Position numbers and translations under genes: made by a program | Part shown: piece after piece, positions 48,776 to 57,804 of the stretch | Layout: each line of letters starts with the position of its first letter | How positions within the stretch are numbered: position 1 is the first letter of the stretch | Source: Mixta gaviniae | GTDB lineage: Bacteria; Pseudomonadota; Gammaproteobacteria; Enterobacterales; Enterobacteriaceae | Reading direction: 5' to 3' | Assembly (NCBI RefSeq): GCF_002953195.1 | Contig: NZ_CP026377.1 | Coordinates: 1,054,001 to 1,118,000 of the forward strand | DNA: 64,000 bases | The notes under the pieces: model-generated | Told to the model about the DNA's origin: nothing | Database searches by the model: none | What the model saw: only the letters and a program-made list of their open reading frames with translations

Positions 48776-50337
48776 GCTGTCACAGTCTCATGTTGGGCTA
48801 AGAAAGCGTTAACGGCGTTGCGACGCGGGCGTCCGGTGACGGTAAACAGGCACGCCATGATCTCCGCGCTATGCGGCACCAGCACCGGTGCGGGAATAAA
48901 TTCAATTTCGTTGAGGTGTTCACGTGCATAAGCGGCGATGGCCTGACGAATAGCGGGCGCCTGGCGCATATCGTCCACCACGAACAGGCCGCCGAGAAAC
49001 TGCTGCCTGTCGCCATAAACGATCACCTGCTGCACGCCAGGAACGGCGCGGTAAGCGCTCTCCAGCCACTCCGGGGAGATATTGCGGCCATTGGCGGTGA
49101 TAATGAGCGTTTTCTTGCGCCCGACGATAGAGATAAACCCGTCCGCGTCCTGGGTCGCCAGATCGCCGGTGTGCAGCCAGCCCTCGTCATCAATCGCGCA
49201 GCTGCTGGGATCTTCGCTGGAATAGCCGGCGAACAGCGAGCTGCTGCGCAGGCAGAGTTCGCCGTCGTCGGCGATCTTCACCTCGACATGGGAGAGCGGT
49301 TTGCCTACCGTGCCGATGCGGTTGGCGCCGCGCGCGTTCCAGGTGGCGACCGAGCTGTTTTCACTCAGGCCATATCCCTGATAGACCGGGATACCGCGGG
49401 CGTTAAGCGCCTGCAGCACCTCTACGGCGACCGGCGCGCCACCCGCCGCCAGCAGCGGTGCGGCCTCCCGGCCAAACAGCGCCGACATCAGGCCAGGACG
49501 GTCGCCGTGGCCGGCGGCGCGTTCCGCCAGCGCTTCCACCAGCGCCGGCGTTAGCGTCATGGCGCTGGGGCGCGCCGCGCGGATCAGCGTCAGGCGCTGC
49601 GCCGCCGTTACGCCAGGATGGCCGAGCGGCGGCATATCGGCGGGCGGCATCACCACCGCGCCGCCGGAAGTCAGCGGCATATAGAGGGCGGTGACCTGCT
49701 CAATCAGCAGGCTGAGCGGCACCAGGTTCAGATAGCGCTGGTAGTCATCGGGCAGGGCGCGCTGCCAGAGCGCGTCGACCAGCGCATCCAGGCCGTGCCG
49801 ACGAATCATCACCCCTTTGGGTTGGGAGGTGGTGCCGGAGGTATGAATGATTTTAATCACGCCATCCTGCGCGCCGTCGGCGGGATGCGTGACCACCGGC
49901 GTTGCATGGCGCGGCGTTTCGCCCAGCGTGACAGAGAGCATCGCCGCCTGTAGCTGCAGCCCGTTTGCCTGCCACTGGGTCAGACGCTGCGCGCCGGTGG
50001 CGTCAGTCAGCACCGCCTGACAGTTCTGCAGCAGAAAAGCGGCCTGCTCGCCGGAAAAGGCCAGCGGCACCGGCACTTCAACCAGATCTGCCAGCAGCAG
50101 CGCGATATCCGCCAGCACCCACTCCGGCGTATTGCCCATCACGATGCCGACCTGCGCCCGCACGCCGACCTGCGCCTGCAGGTTGGCGGCCAGCTGGCGC
50201 GCCTCCTCCAGCAGCGCCAGATAGCTGCAGCGCACCTCTTCTTCAAAGTGGCCGTTATCGCCCTGACGCAGCTGGATAATCGCCGCAGCGTGCGGACGGC
50301 GCTGCGCCTGTGAAACAAATTCATTAAGAATATTCAT
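48772..50337 (-). CDS. AMP-dependent synthetase/ligase, unusual C-terminus
   Basis: 521-residue ANL adenylating enzyme. Motif A3 is IHTSGTTSQPKGV, A5 is YQGYGLSENSS, A7/A8 is GWLHTGDLATQDADGFISIVGRKK, and NGRNISPEWLE follows as in acyl-CoA ligases. At the very C-terminus, where the catalytic A10 lysine is expected (xGKxxR), the sequence reads TGRPRRNAV, so arginine appears to replace lysine. It probably activates a carboxylic acid, but no carrier protein is encoded nearby. It overlaps both neighbours by 4 nt. Confidence 0.82.
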   Translation of the reverse strand: MNILNEFVSQAQRRPHAAAIIQLRQGDNGHFEEEVRCSYLALLEEARQLAANLQAQVGVRAQVGIVMGNTPEWVLADIALLLADLVEVPVPLAFSGEQAAFLLQNCQAVLTDATGAQRLTQWQANGLQLQAAMLSVTLGETPRHATPVVTHPADGAQDGVIKIIHTSGTTSQPKGVMIRRHGLDALVDALWQRALPDDYQRYLNLVPLSLLIEQVTALYMPLTSGGAVVMPPADMPPLGHPGVTAAQRLTLIRAARPSAMTLTPALVEALAERAAGHGDRPGLMSALFGREAAPLLAAGGAPVAVEVLQALNARGIPVYQGYGLSENSSVATWNARGANRIGTVGKPLSHVEVKIADDGELCLRSSSLFAGYSSEDPSSCAIDDEGWLHTGDLATQDADGFISIVGRKKTLIITANGRNISPEWLESAYRAVPGVQQVIVYGDRQQFLGGLFVVDDMRQAPAIRQAIAAYAREHLNEIEFIPAPVLVPHSAEIMACLFTVTGRPRRNAVNAFLAQHETVTA

Positions 50338-51017
50338 GCTGCCACCTGAGCGGAAGAGAGCGCGGAGCGGGCGATATGCTCAAATTCCGAGAAAACCAGC
50401 CGGCCGCAGAAGTGATTAAAAAGATGGCCGCACTGTTCGAGTAAAATAACGCCGGTCTGTGGCGCCTGGTCATAATAGCTTCCCCAGGCCGCGCGCGTTT
50501 CCGGCGAAAGTTTTTCCGGCGACGCCTCGCTCAGCATGCAAAACGGCACCTGATGGAACGCCAGTAATTTGCGCAGGCGGCGGGTGGAGGTGCAGAGAAT
50601 CGCCTTGCTCCCCATAAACCAGGCGATAATCAGCATTAAACGAATTAAATCAGCGGCAGCGCCAGGGTTATCAGAGGCGAGCGAACCGATCTCAACCACC
50701 TGATGGCGCGCCAGCGTATGGCCGGTTTGCCGCAGGATGGTTTCATCCAGCGGGGCAGAGAGATAGCGTTCGGAAAACAGAGGTTGTGTAGGTGATACAA
50801 AGGAAATGCCGGTACAGGCGATTAATGCCGCCGTCTCTTTATTACGACTGGCGATAATAATGTCAGGATCAGGATTAATCGTCGCGCGGTAGTTTTTATA
50901 ATAGATGTTGGCAATATATTGACGCGCCTCTTCAGCCGTGTCGTCATCACGGCGAATAATATCCAGCTGCGTCGAAAAAATATCAATATGCTGCTGTTTA
51001 TGTAAGAAGCTACTCAT
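50334..51017 (-). CDS. Thermostable hemolysin family protein (PF12261-like)
   Basis: 227-residue protein of the family named after Vibrio delta-VPH thermostable hemolysin. Family features include an N-terminal alpha-beta region with IYYKNYRATINPDPDIIIA, LFSERYLSAPLDETI and the conserved VVEIGSLAS block. The fold looks GNAT-like, so many members may be acyltransferases rather than true hemolysins; that is an inference. It is first in the operon, with a stop-start overlap with the AMP-ligase. The 5' half is visibly more AT-rich than its neighbours. Confidence 0.75.
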   Translation of the reverse strand: MSSFLHKQQHIDIFSTQLDIIRRDDDTAEEARQYIANIYYKNYRATINPDPDIIIASRNKETAALIACTGISFVSPTQPLFSERYLSAPLDETILRQTGHTLARHQVVEIGSLASDNPGAAADLIRLMLIIAWFMGSKAILCTSTRRLRKLLAFHQVPFCMLSEASPEKLSPETRAAWGSYYDQAPQTGVILLEQCGHLFNHFCGRLVFSEFEHIARSALSSAQVAA

Positions 51018-51271
51018 TCCAGTTTTGCCTCACAGTGGGTGATAACCGTGAGGAATGATAAGTTGTATTTATCATTCGGAATATGTTCAGCTATGACAAT
51101 ATATCGAATGAAACGGACAACAGGCGCGGAAAAGTGGACAAATCGGCGGAAAGCGTCTCACTGTAAAAAAAGTGTCTTAATCAGCAGGAAAAAGCGTGAA
51201 CGGGGCGGACCGTGGGGAGGAGTGCAGCCCGCCGTCGGCGCGGTGCGCGCCGACGGCGGAGGAAAACGCGA
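51018..51271. other. AT-rich upstream region of the oxygenase operon and GC hairpin
   Basis: 254 nt without a gene. The left part holds three inverted repeats (listed separately) and the operon promoter. The right part holds a 12-bp perfect GC hairpin (GCCGTCGGCGCG at 51231-51242, CGCGCCGACGGC at 51246-51257) downstream of mtnU without a U-tract, probably its mRNA 3' end. Confidence 0.6.
51028..51110. promoter_or_regulatory. Cluster of inverted repeats, candidate operators
   Basis: Three dyads: CCTCAC/GTGAGG (51028-51033, 51048-51053), a perfect 9-bp GAATGATAA/TTATCATTC (51053-51061, 51069-51077) and CATTCG/CGAATG (51073-51078, 51105-51110). They lie 11-93 bp upstream of the first gene. The AraC-family regulator of the operon or another factor may bind here. 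Confidence 0.5.
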
Positions 51272-52039
51272 TCAGAGGGTGAAAGGATCGCTGTCACGCC
51301 ACGCCGGAAAGCTGTCACGGTAGCCGTTCAGCGTCTCCAGCGATAGCGTGGCGTTCAGGATGGCGGGCTGATGCGCCCCGGCGCGATCGAGGATCATTCC
51401 CTGCGGCGAGATAATCTGGCTGTCGCCGCTGTAGCGCAGCGATTTACCATCTTCGCCGACGCGGTTGCAGCCCGCCACGTACGCCTGGTTTTCGATGGCG
51501 CGCGCCATCAGCAGCGCCTGCCAGTGATGGCTGCGCGCCTCCGGCCAGTTCGCCACGTAGAGCGCCAAATCGTAATCGTTGCGGCTGCGAGAGAAGACCG
51601 GAAAGCGCAGGTCGTAACAGATCTGCGGCAGAATGCGCCAGCCGCGCCAGGCGATAATTTCGCGCCGCTCGCCGGCGACATAGTGATGATGCTCATCGCC
51701 CATGCGAAACAGATGCCGCTTGTCATAGCTGTGCAGGCGGCCGCCCGGTTCCACCAGCAGAAAACGGTTTACCGGCCCTTTTTCCGTTTGCAGCGCGGCG
51801 CTGCCGCCGACCATCGCATTAAGCCGACGCGCATGATCCGCCAGCCAGGCAACCACCCGCTCCTGCGGCAGCGACTGCTGCGCCGCCTCCATGGCGAAGC
51901 CGGTGGTGAACATCTCCGGCAGCACAATCAGGTCGCGGCCGCTCAGCGGCGCCAGCAGGCGATCGAAATGGGCCAGGTTCGCTTCGCCGTCCATCCAGGC
52001 CAGCGGTTGCTGCAGCAGCGTGAGCGTTAAATCTGACAT
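51272..52039 (-). CDS. mtnU: Omega-amidase (YafV/NIT2-type), methionine-salvage associated
   Basis: Nitrilase-superfamily enzyme expected to hydrolyse 2-oxoglutaramate formed when glutamine donates its amino group, pulling the transamination forward. The start at 52039 gives 255 residues. The Glu-Lys-Cys triad is visible: E in VLPEMFTTGF, K in SYDKRHLF and C in PQICYDLRFP. It overlaps the 3' end of the aminotransferase gene mtnE by 13 nt. In E. coli yafV lies next to fadE; here it is part of the methionine-salvage cluster. Confidence 0.88.
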   Translation of the reverse strand: MSDLTLTLLQQPLAWMDGEANLAHFDRLLAPLSGRDLIVLPEMFTTGFAMEAAQQSLPQERVVAWLADHARRLNAMVGGSAALQTEKGPVNRFLLVEPGGRLHSYDKRHLFRMGDEHHHYVAGERREIIAWRGWRILPQICYDLRFPVFSRSRNDYDLALYVANWPEARSHHWQALLMARAIENQAYVAGCNRVGEDGKSLRYSGDSQIISPQGMILDRAGAHQPAILNATLSLETLNGYRDSFPAWRDSDPFTL

Positions 52040-53187
52040 AAGCGCTCCGCCGCAGCGAGCAGGGTGCTTTCCTGCTTGGCGAAACAGAGGCGGATCAGGC
52101 GGTGCGGGAAAGCGTCCGCGCAGAACACCGACAGTGGGATCGCCGCCACGCCTACCGTTTCCGTCAGCCAGCGGCAAAAGCTGACATCCTCCAGGTCGGA
52201 GATGGCGCTATAGTCCGCCAGCAAGAAATAGGTGCCTTCGCACGGCAGGATCTCGAAACGGCTGTTGCCCAGCGCCTGTACAAAGCGATCGCGGCGCGCG
52301 CGGTAAAAGTCAGGCAGCTGACGATAATGCTCCGGCTCGGCGCGCAGCATATCTGCCAGCGCCAGCTGCGCCGGGGTATTCACCGAGAAGGTCAGGTATT
52401 GATGCACCTTACGGATCTCCGCGCTCAGCGCAGGTGGCGCAACGCAGTAGCCCACTTTCCAGCCGGTCATATGGTAGGTCTTGCCGAACGATGAGACGGC
52501 AACGGCGCGCGCGCGCAGCTGCGGATGTGCCAGCACGCTGTGATGGCCTGTCTCGCTGAAGCAGATATGTTCATAAACTTCATCGCTCAGCACGTAGATC
52601 GGCCGTTCGGCGATCGCCTGCCACAGCGCGGCGAAATCGCTCTGCTGCCAGACCGTCGCGGAGGGGTTGTGCGGCGTATTGAGGATCACCAGCCGGGTGC
52701 GCGACGACAACAGCTGCTCAAATGCCGGCCAGTCGACGCCAAAGGTGGGCGGCTGCAGCGTCAGGCGCTTCATCACACCGCCCGCCAGGGTGACAGCCGG
52801 CGCGTAGCTGTCATAGCTGGGATCGAAACAGATCACCTCATCGCCCGGCCGTACCAGCGCGGTAATCGTCGCGTAGAGCGCCTCGGTGGCGCCGGCGGTT
52901 ACGGTAATCTCATCATTAACCTCAGGACGCCAGCCGTACAGCGCGGCGGTTTTATCGGCGATCGCCTCGCGCAGCGGCAGCACGCCGGTCATTGGCGCAT
53001 ACTGATTGGCGCCCTGGCTGACATGGTACGCCAGCCGCTGTTGCAGATAGTGCGGCCCGTCAAAATCGGGGAAACCCTGCGAGAGATTAATGGCGTTGTG
53101 CGCCTGTGCCAGCGCGCTCATCTGGGTGAAAATCGTGGTGCCCAGCGCGGGTAGCTTACTTTCTGGAATCAACGGGTTACATGACAT
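52027..53187 (-). CDS. mtnE: Methionine aminotransferase (YbdL-like, last step of MTA salvage)
   Basis: PLP-dependent class I/II aminotransferase, 386 residues, highly similar to E. coli YbdL, which favours methionine and other large hydrophobic residues. The Schiff-base lysine lies in SSFGKTYHMTGWKVGY. ILNTPHNPSATVW and the aspartate of VLSDEVYEH are typical cofactor contacts. It should convert 4-methylthio-2-oxobutyrate to methionine with glutamine as donor, given the coupled omega-amidase. It diverges from mtnB across a MetJ operator. Confidence 0.9.
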   Translation of the reverse strand: MSCNPLIPESKLPALGTTIFTQMSALAQAHNAINLSQGFPDFDGPHYLQQRLAYHVSQGANQYAPMTGVLPLREAIADKTAALYGWRPEVNDEITVTAGATEALYATITALVRPGDEVICFDPSYDSYAPAVTLAGGVMKRLTLQPPTFGVDWPAFEQLLSSRTRLVILNTPHNPSATVWQQSDFAALWQAIAERPIYVLSDEVYEHICFSETGHHSVLAHPQLRARAVAVSSFGKTYHMTGWKVGYCVAPPALSAEIRKVHQYLTFSVNTPAQLALADMLRAEPEHYRQLPDFYRARRDRFVQALGNSRFEILPCEGTYFLLADYSAISDLEDVSFCRWLTETVGVAAIPLSVFCADAFPHRLIRLCFAKQESTLLAAAERLCQI

Positions 53188-53265
53188 AAATGGCTCACCT
53201 TCAGAATGGATCGTGGCCCGATGTTACGGCTGTGTTGAGCCACTATAATCATGATGTTAGTATTT

Positions 53266-53289
53266 AGCAATCAAGACGGGTAGACGTCT
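53266..53289. promoter_or_regulatory. MetJ operator between mtnE and mtnB
   Basis: Tandem octamers AGCAATCA (4 of 8), AGACGGGT (6 of 8) and a perfect AGACGTCT (53282-53289). It sits between divergent starts (53187 and 53331), so MetJ could repress both mtnEU and mtnBCD. Confidence 0.85.
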
Positions 53290-53330
53290 AAACACGCTTC
53301 TCCTGCAGCGACTCAGAGATAAGGAATACG

Positions 53331-53945
53331 ATGACGGTAACTCCGCAACTGGCGCAGCTGGTGGCTGCCTGCCACTGGATTGGACAGCAGGGCTGGGCGC
53401 CCGCCACCGGCGGCAATATGTCGGTGCGCGCCGGCGACGGGATCTGCCTGCTGAGCGAATCGGGCAAGGATAAAGGCAGCCTGAACGCCGACGATTTTAT
53501 CGAGGTATCAATCGCTACCGGGCAGGCCGCTGCCGGGCGCACGCCTTCCGCCGAAACCGGGCTGCATACGCTGATCTACCGCCTGTTTCCCGAGGCGGGC
53601 GCGGTGCTGCATACCCACAGCGTTAACAGCACGGTGCTGTCGCGGGTGGAGAAAGGCCCGGCGCTGCAGCTGCAGGGCTATGAGATGCAAAAAAGCCTCG
53701 CCGGACAGCGCAGCCATCTTGACCAGGTGGCCATTGCGCTGTTCGATAACGATCAGGATATCGACGCGCTGGCGTTACGCATCGAAGCGTATGCGCAACG
53801 CCAGCCGCTGCGCTACGGTTTTTTGCTGCGCGGCCACGGCCTTACCTGCTGGGGCAAAGATGTGCAGGAGGCGCGCCGCCATCTGGAAGGGCTGGAGTTT
53901 CTGTTTAACTGTGAAATGCAACGTCGTTTGCTGGAGAAAACATGA
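53331..53945 (+). CDS. mtnB: Methylthioribulose-1-phosphate dehydratase
   Basis: Class II aldolase-fold zinc enzyme that dehydrates methylthioribulose-1-phosphate to the diketo intermediate. It has 204 residues. Zinc ligands are seen in VLHTHSVNS (two histidines) and in [23 protein letters not shown] is the usual phosphate-binding N-terminal motif. AAGGA precedes the ATG, and the stop overlaps mtnC (ATGA). Confidence 0.94.
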   Translation: MTVTPQLAQLVAACHWIGQQGWAPATGGNMSVRAGDGICLLSESGKDKGSLNADDFIEVSIATGQAAAGRTPSAETGLHTLIYRLFPEAGAVLHTHSVNSTVLSRVEKGPALQLQGYEMQKSLAGQRSHLDQVAIALFDNDQDIDALALRIEAYAQRQPLRYGFLLRGHGLTCWGKDVQEARRHLEGLEFLFNCEMQRRLLEKT

Positions 53946-54631
53946 TTCGCGCGATTGTCACCGATATTGAAGGCACCACCAGCGATATCCGCTTTGTGCA
54001 TCACGTTCTGTTTCCCTGGGCGCGCCAACATCTGGCGGACTTCGTGCGGGCGCAGCAGAATCAACCAGAGGTGGCCGACGCGCTGAATGCGCTGCGGCGC
54101 GAGACTGAGCAGCCGCAGGCTGACATCGATGCGCTGATCTCCACGCTCTATCGCTTTATGGATGAAGACCGGAAATCGACCGCGCTGAAGGCGCTGCAGG
54201 GCATGATCTGGCGCAGCGGCTATCTGAACGGCGACTTTACCGGCCATCTCTATCCCGACGTGCTGCCCGCATTAAAAAAGTGGCGCGAGCAGGGGATTTC
54301 CCTGTACGTTTATTCTTCTGGATCGGTTGCGGCGCAAAAGCTGCTGTTCGGCTACAGCGACTGCGGCGATATTACGGCGCTGTTTAACGGCTACTTCGAC
54401 ACCCGCGTCGGCGCCAAGCGCGAGGTGAGCGCTTACCAGAACATTGCCGGTCAGATTGGCCTGCCTGCCGAAGCGCTGCTGTTTCTCTCCGATATTCGCC
54501 AGGAGCTGGATGCGGCGCAGCAGGCCGGGTGGCATACCCTGCAGTTGATTCGCGGCGAAGCGGATAATGACAGTACCCATCGCCAGGTTAACCGTTTTGA
54601 TCAGATTAAGCTGGAGCCGTTTTCCTTATGA
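53942..54631 (+). CDS. mtnC: Acireductone synthase (enolase-phosphatase E1)
   Basis: Bifunctional HAD enzyme that enolises and then dephosphorylates the diketo compound to acireductone. It has 229 residues. HAD motif I is [11 protein letters not shown], motif II is [15 protein letters not shown] and motif IV is [12 protein letters not shown]. It overlaps mtnB and mtnD by 4 nt each, giving a tightly coupled mtnBCD operon. Confidence 0.95.
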   Translation: MIRAIVTDIEGTTSDIRFVHHVLFPWARQHLADFVRAQQNQPEVADALNALRRETEQPQADIDALISTLYRFMDEDRKSTALKALQGMIWRSGYLNGDFTGHLYPDVLPALKKWREQGISLYVYSSGSVAAQKLLFGYSDCGDITALFNGYFDTRVGAKREVSAYQNIAGQIGLPAEALLFLSDIRQELDAAQQAGWHTLQLIRGEADNDSTHRQVNRFDQIKLEPFSL

Positions 54632-55170
54632 GTGAATTAACCATTTATACCGAGACAGAAACCACGGTGCCAATCTGGCACAGCACCGATCCTGAGGCGA
54701 TCCGCGAGCAGCTGAACGCGCGCGGCGTCCGCTTTGAACGCTGGCAGGCGGATCGCGAACTGGGCGAAAATCCCGATGCGGAAACGGTAATCGGCGCCTA
54801 TCAGCACGCTATCGACAGGCTGGTGGCGGAAAAGGGCTATCAGAGCTGGGATGTGATCAGCATGCGCGCCGATAATCCGCAAAAAGAGGCGCTGCGCACC
54901 AAATTTCTCTCGGAGCATACCCACGGGGAAGATGAAGTGCGTTTTTTTGTCGAGGGCGCAGGGCTGTTCTGCCTGCATCTGGAAGGGCGCGTTTATCAGA
55001 TTCTGTGCGAGAAGAACGATCTGATCTCCGTACCAGCCGGCACGCCGCACTGGTTTGATATGGGATCGCAGCCGCACTTCACCGCGATCCGTATTTTCGA
55101 TAATCAGGAAGGCTGGATCGCCAACTTTACCGGCGATCCGATCGCCGTAACCTACCCGCGTCTGCCCTGA
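54628..55170 (+). CDS. mtnD: Acireductone dioxygenase
   Basis: Cupin metalloenzyme, 180 residues. With Fe(II) it yields formate and the methionine precursor 4-methylthio-2-oxobutyrate; with Ni(II) it takes the off-pathway route that releases CO. Metal ligands H97, H99 and E103 lie in [12 protein letters not shown] and H141 in GTPHWFDMG, the standard ARD set. Last gene of mtnBCD. Confidence 0.95.
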   Translation: MSELTIYTETETTVPIWHSTDPEAIREQLNARGVRFERWQADRELGENPDAETVIGAYQHAIDRLVAEKGYQSWDVISMRADNPQKEALRTKFLSEHTHGEDEVRFFVEGAGLFCLHLEGRVYQILCEKNDLISVPAGTPHWFDMGSQPHFTAIRIFDNQEGWIANFTGDPIAVTYPRLP

Positions 55171-55450
55171 CGCTAGCCGCGCGGGCGGCCGCCGCCGTCC
55201 GCGTCATGATCTCCTGCCGTTTCGTCAGATTGTCTCAGCCGATGCTGCCACGGTGATGTTTGTCAGGGTGCCCCGGCTATAGGTGTTAGCCAGTGCGCCC
55301 TGGCCAACAGGGCCACTGTCGTTTTCATCAGCGTGCCCCGGCCTGCCGTTTACGCATCGCCTGTTTGAGGGGGCCGGCGCCCCTGTGGGATCTGAGTGTT
55401 GAACCCGGAACCTGTAGCGCCGGACGGCGCGCATCCGCTTATCGTTACGG
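55171..55450. other. Non-coding region between mtnD and mtnA with repeat and stem-loop
   Basis: 280 nt between convergent genes. A 16-bp near-identical direct repeat ending TGCCCCGGC occurs at 55262-55277 and 55327-55342 (two mismatches). Between the copies, 55291-55318 can fold into an 11-bp stem (CAGTG/CACTG plus GCCCTG/CAGGGC) with one bulge pair. No gene or clear U-tract terminator is seen. Confidence 0.55.
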
Positions 55451-56482
55451 CTAAACGCCTGCCAGAGGCTGGAAACAACCGGCAGCTACCGCTTCCGGCG
55501 TCACCACGCCGGTATCCAGCACCCAGCCGCTGATCAGCGCCGCCGGGGTGACATCGAACGCCGGATTCCACACCTGCGCATTCTGCGGCGCCCACTGCAC
55601 CTGGCCAAAACTGCCGGCCACGCCGGTCACTTCGGCGGCGGTGCGCTGCTCGATAGGGATGGCGCTGCCGTCGGGACAATGGCGATCCAGCGTGGTATGC
55701 GGCGCGGCAACATAAAACGGAATATGATGATAACGCGCCAGTACGGCCAGGCTGTAGGTACCGATCTTATTCGCTACGTCGCCGTTGGCGGCGATGCGAT
55801 CGGCGCCGACCCAGACGGCGTCTACCTGCTGCTGCGCCATTAGCGCCGCCGCCATAGAATCACAGATCAAGCGGTTCGGGATACCCAGCTCACCCAGTTC
55901 CCAGGCGGTCAGCCGTCCGCCCTGTAGTAGCGGACGCGTTTCACCCACCCATACCTGCTCTACCTTTCCCTGCTCAAAGGCACGCGCAATCACGCCGATA
56001 GCGGTGCCGACGCCGGCAGTCGCCAGGCCGCCAGTATTGCAGTGCGTCAAAATCCGGCTGCCGCGCGGCACCCGCTCGCTGCCGGCGCGCACGATGGCCT
56101 CGCACAGCGCTTTATCTTCTTCCACCAGGCGCAGCGCCTCCGTGCCGAGGGCGGCGACATAGTTTTCTTGTGCCAGCGCCAGCTTCATGCGATCCAGATT
56201 ATTCATCAGGTTAACCGCGGTAGGACGTGCCGCGCGCAGCACCGTCAGCACCTGCGACAGCGCATCACGCGACATGCCGTTTTCCGCCAGCAGCGCCAGT
56301 AGCAGGCTGGCAGAGAGACCGATTAGCGGTGCGCCGCGCACGCGCAGCGCGTGGATATGGCCAACCAGCGCGTCCACGCTGCTGGCGTCCAGCCAGTTTT
56401 GCTGCTGCGGCAGCGCCTGCTGATCGAGGATCCAGAGCTGGTTATCACGCACCCGCAGACTGGTGGTATGAAGAGTTTGCAT
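55451..56482 (-). CDS. mtnA: S-methyl-5-thioribose-1-phosphate isomerase
   Basis: Aldose-ketose isomerase of the eIF2B-related family, 343 residues from ATG 56482 ([17 protein letters not shown], the conserved start). The catalytic cysteine lies in [13 protein letters not shown] and the catalytic aspartate in [16 protein letters not shown]. An ATG 15 nt further upstream (56497) is also possible; neither has a good Shine-Dalgarno. It diverges from mtnK across a MetJ operator. Confidence 0.93.
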   Translation of the reverse strand: MQTLHTTSLRVRDNQLWILDQQALPQQQNWLDASSVDALVGHIHALRVRGAPLIGLSASLLLALLAENGMSRDALSQVLTVLRAARPTAVNLMNNLDRMKLALAQENYVAALGTEALRLVEEDKALCEAIVRAGSERVPRGSRILTHCNTGGLATAGVGTAIGVIARAFEQGKVEQVWVGETRPLLQGGRLTAWELGELGIPNRLICDSMAAALMAQQQVDAVWVGADRIAANGDVANKIGTYSLAVLARYHHIPFYVAAPHTTLDRHCPDGSAIPIEQRTAAEVTGVAGSFGQVQWAPQNAQVWNPAFDVTPAALISGWVLDTGVVTPEAVAAGCFQPLAGV

Positions 56483-56535
56483 AAGGGTGAAATCCATGTT
56501 GCGTTAATGCTGTGTATTGTGCCAACATGCGAAAC

Positions 56536-56559
56536 GGAAGTATAGACGTCTGAACGGCT
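56536..56559. promoter_or_regulatory. MetJ operator between mtnA and mtnK
   Basis: Perfect AGACGTCT (56544-56551) flanked by GGAAGTAT and GAACGGCT, each 5 of 8 to the met box. It lies between divergent starts 56482 and 56590. Confidence 0.85.
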
Positions 56560-56589
56560 TTTACTACAGATTTGCAGAGGAAACGGATC

Positions 56590-57789
56590 ATGTCGCAATA
56601 CCGGACGTTCACTGCCGCCGATGCGGTGGCCTATGCGCAACAATTTAGCGGACTGAGCGATGCGTCTTCGCTGGTGGACGCCGAAGAGATTGGTGACGGT
56701 AACCTTAATCTGGTATTTAAAATCTTCGATCGTGACGGTCACAGCCGTATTGTGGTGAAACAGGCGCTGCCCTATGTCCGCTGCGTTGGCGAATCCTGGC
56801 CACTGACGCTGGATCGCGCACGGCTGGAGGCAGAAACCCTGATTGAACATTATCGCCACTGCCCGCAGCATACGGTCAGGGTACTGCATTACGACGCGGC
56901 GCTGGCGGTGATGGTGATGGAGGATCTCTCCAGCCATCGCATCTGGCGCGGCGAACTGACGCAGGGGCGCTACTATCCGCAGGCGGCGCGGCAGCTGGGC
57001 GAGTATCTGGCGCAAACGCTGTTTCATACCTCCGATTTTTACCTGCATCCCCACCAGAAAAAGGCGCAGGTAGCGCGCTTTATCAATCCCGAGATGTGCG
57101 AAATCACGGAAGATCTCTTTTTCACCGATCCTTATGAAGCGCATCCGCGCAACAGCTATCCGCCGGCGCTGGAAGCTGACGTGAATCAACTACGCAGCGA
57201 CGACCGTCTGCGTGGCGAGGTGGCGGGGCTGAAGCATCGCTTTTTCGCCCACGCCGAAGCGCTGCTGCATGGCGATATTCACAGCGGCTCGATCTTCGTT
57301 GCCGACGGCAGCCTGAAGGCGATTGACGCCGAGTTCGGCTACTTTGGGCCGATGGGTTTTGACATCGGCACTGCGCTGGGCAACCTGCTGCTAAACTACT
57401 GCGCCTTGCCGGGGCTGCTGGCGCCGCGTGAAGCCGCCGACGCGCGCGAGCAGCGTTTAACGGACGTACGTGAAGTGTGGATAACCTTTGCCGAACGCTT
57501 TCAGGCGCTGGCGACGGAGAAAACCCGCGACCGTGCGCTGGCCTGGCCCGGTTACGCCAGTGAGTTTCTTAAGAAGGTGTTTGCCGACAGTATCGGCTAC
57601 TGCGGCACCGAGCTGATTCGCCGTACCGTTGGCATGTCGCACGTTGCCGATATGAAAAATATCCCCGATCCGGTAATGCACGCGGAATGCGTGCGTCATG
57701 CGATTGGGTTGGGCAGGGCGCTGATTGTCGCCGCGGCCAATATCGATAGCGTCGATACGCTGATCGCCCGTATCCGTCAGCACGGCTAA
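56590..57789 (+). CDS. mtnK: S-methyl-5-thioribose kinase
   Basis: Phosphorylates methylthioribose, the entry step of methionine salvage after MTA nucleosidase. ATG 56590 gives 399 residues, the usual length, with AGAGG 9 nt upstream. The kinase-like fold shows [14 protein letters not shown] (ATP loop), the catalytic [11 protein letters not shown] and the metal-binding [17 protein letters not shown] terminator follows. Confidence 0.95.
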   Translation: MSQYRTFTAADAVAYAQQFSGLSDASSLVDAEEIGDGNLNLVFKIFDRDGHSRIVVKQALPYVRCVGESWPLTLDRARLEAETLIEHYRHCPQHTVRVLHYDAALAVMVMEDLSSHRIWRGELTQGRYYPQAARQLGEYLAQTLFHTSDFYLHPHQKKAQVARFINPEMCEITEDLFFTDPYEAHPRNSYPPALEADVNQLRSDDRLRGEVAGLKHRFFAHAEALLHGDIHSGSIFVADGSLKAIDAEFGYFGPMGFDIGTALGNLLLNYCALPGLLAPREAADAREQRLTDVREVWITFAERFQALATEKTRDRALAWPGYASEFLKKVFADSIGYCGTELIRRTVGMSHVADMKNIPDPVMHAECVRHAIGLGRALIVAAANIDSVDTLIARIRQHG

Positions 57790-57804
57790 GCGCCTGTCAG
57801 GAAG

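Noticed and set aside
51039..51323. 94-codon plus-strand frame upstream of the oxygenase operon
   Set aside because: Low-complexity basic composition, overlaps the mtnU 3' end and an operator-rich region, and has no family resemblance.
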